From: Actinomycetes bacterium
GTDB taxonomy: Bacteria; Actinomycetota; Actinomycetes; Mycobacteriales; Mycobacteriaceae
Length of the DNA: 5,713 nucleotides
NCBI GenBank assembly: GCA_023416315.1
Contig: JAEZIA010000349.1
Location: forward strand, 1-5,713
Direction: 5' to 3'
Shown here one piece after another: positions 5,639 through 5,713 of the stretch (position 1 is the stretch's first letter; each line of letters starts with the position of its first letter). The notes beneath the pieces are model-generated. The model had not been told where the DNA came from. It saw only the letters and a program-made list of their open reading frames with translations, and did no database searches. The position numbers and the translations under genes were made by a program.

Positions 5639-5713
5639 GTGGCTGACAAGACGGCGCAGACCATCTACATCGACGCGGACCCCCGCACAGTGATGGATGT
5701 GATCGCCGACATC
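5639..5713 (+). CDS. SRPBCC-fold protein, N-terminal fragment (Rv2185c/TB16.3-like)
   Basis: The first 25 codons of a gene that continues past the window. The start VADKTAQTIYIDADP closely matches the beginning of tuberculosis TB16.3 (MADKTTQTIYIDADP, from memory), a 144-residue protein of the SRPBCC/polyketide cyclase superfamily. The opening strand and the start of the first helix (PRTVMDVIADI) are visible, as in the gene before it, so the two may be ancient tandem relatives. The GTG at 5639 is chosen because it gives the family N-terminus; an in-frame TTG at 5630 is the only close alternative. A GGGAA at 5625-5629 is a poorly placed ribosome binding site. The function in the homologue is not established; lipid or small hydrophobic ligand binding is inferred from the fold. 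Confidence 0.85.
   Translation, partial: MADKTAQTIYIDADPRTVMDVIADI

Noticed and set aside
5581..5646. Possible 21-codon upstream reading frame (GTG 5581 to TGA 5644-5646) overlapping the TB16.3-like start
   Set aside because: It has no ribosome binding site, the TACCTT hexamer lies too close to it for a leaderless start, and the peptide shows no conserved feature; chance frames of this size are frequent.
1..5713. Mobile element, phage, CRISPR array or RNA gene
   Set aside because: No transposase, integrase, terminal repeats, spaced direct repeats or tRNA-like cloverleaf was seen, and the genes follow the conserved mycobacterial order apart from the acyltransferase.

Overview
The window is GC-rich, densely coding DNA with mycobacterial gene content and order. 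On the plus strand it carries, in order: the end of a RipC-type NlpC/P60 peptidase, a secreted zinc-metallopeptidase-like protein (Rv2189c-like), the mannosyltransferase PimB' and a membrane acyltransferase. The acyl-CoA synthetase FadD15 follows on the minus strand. Two small SRPBCC-fold proteins (Rv2186c-like and the start of Rv2185c/TB16.3-like) complete the plus strand. This matches, from memory, the Mycobacterium tuberculosis block Rv2190c to Rv2185c, with one extra gene. The species cannot be named from the sequence; a non-tuberculous mycobacterium is most likely, because the acyltransferase between pimB' and fadD15 is not part of the tuberculosis block as I recall it.

Layout. Bases 1-125 hold the last 40 codons of the NlpC/P60 domain. 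Bases 166-990 hold the metallopeptidase-like gene, whose first usable start codon appears to lie inside its own signal sequence. Bases 1002-2138 hold pimB' and 2173-3369 the acyltransferase; these two follow the metallopeptidase with gaps of only 11 and 34 bases. The acyltransferase converges on fadD15 (5089 down to 3290), and their 3' ends overlap by 80 bases. A 66-base divergent region (5090-5155) separates fadD15 from the first SRPBCC gene (5156-5545). A 93-base gap with a strong hairpin then leads to the second SRPBCC gene (5639 to the window edge, incomplete). No stretch above 300 bases lacks a gene. I saw no tRNA, rRNA, CRISPR, insertion sequence or prophage.

How the genes fit together. 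The theme is envelope construction and lipid handling: peptidoglycan cleavage (RipC), an exported HExxH protein, transfer of the second mannose onto phosphatidylinositol mannoside (PimB'), a multi-spanning acyltransferase that could decorate an envelope glycan or glycolipid, activation of fatty acids to acyl-CoA (FadD15), and two small hydrophobic-pocket proteins that might bind lipids. pimB', the acyltransferase gene and fadD15 each have a TAGNNT hexamer 6-8 bases before the start codon. That spacing suits leaderless mycobacterial transcripts, so the tight plus-strand cluster may have internal promoters rather than being one simple operon. Nothing here is clearly an undescribed system. The points most worth following are the acyltransferase's position, the uncharacterised metallopeptidase and its missing start codon.
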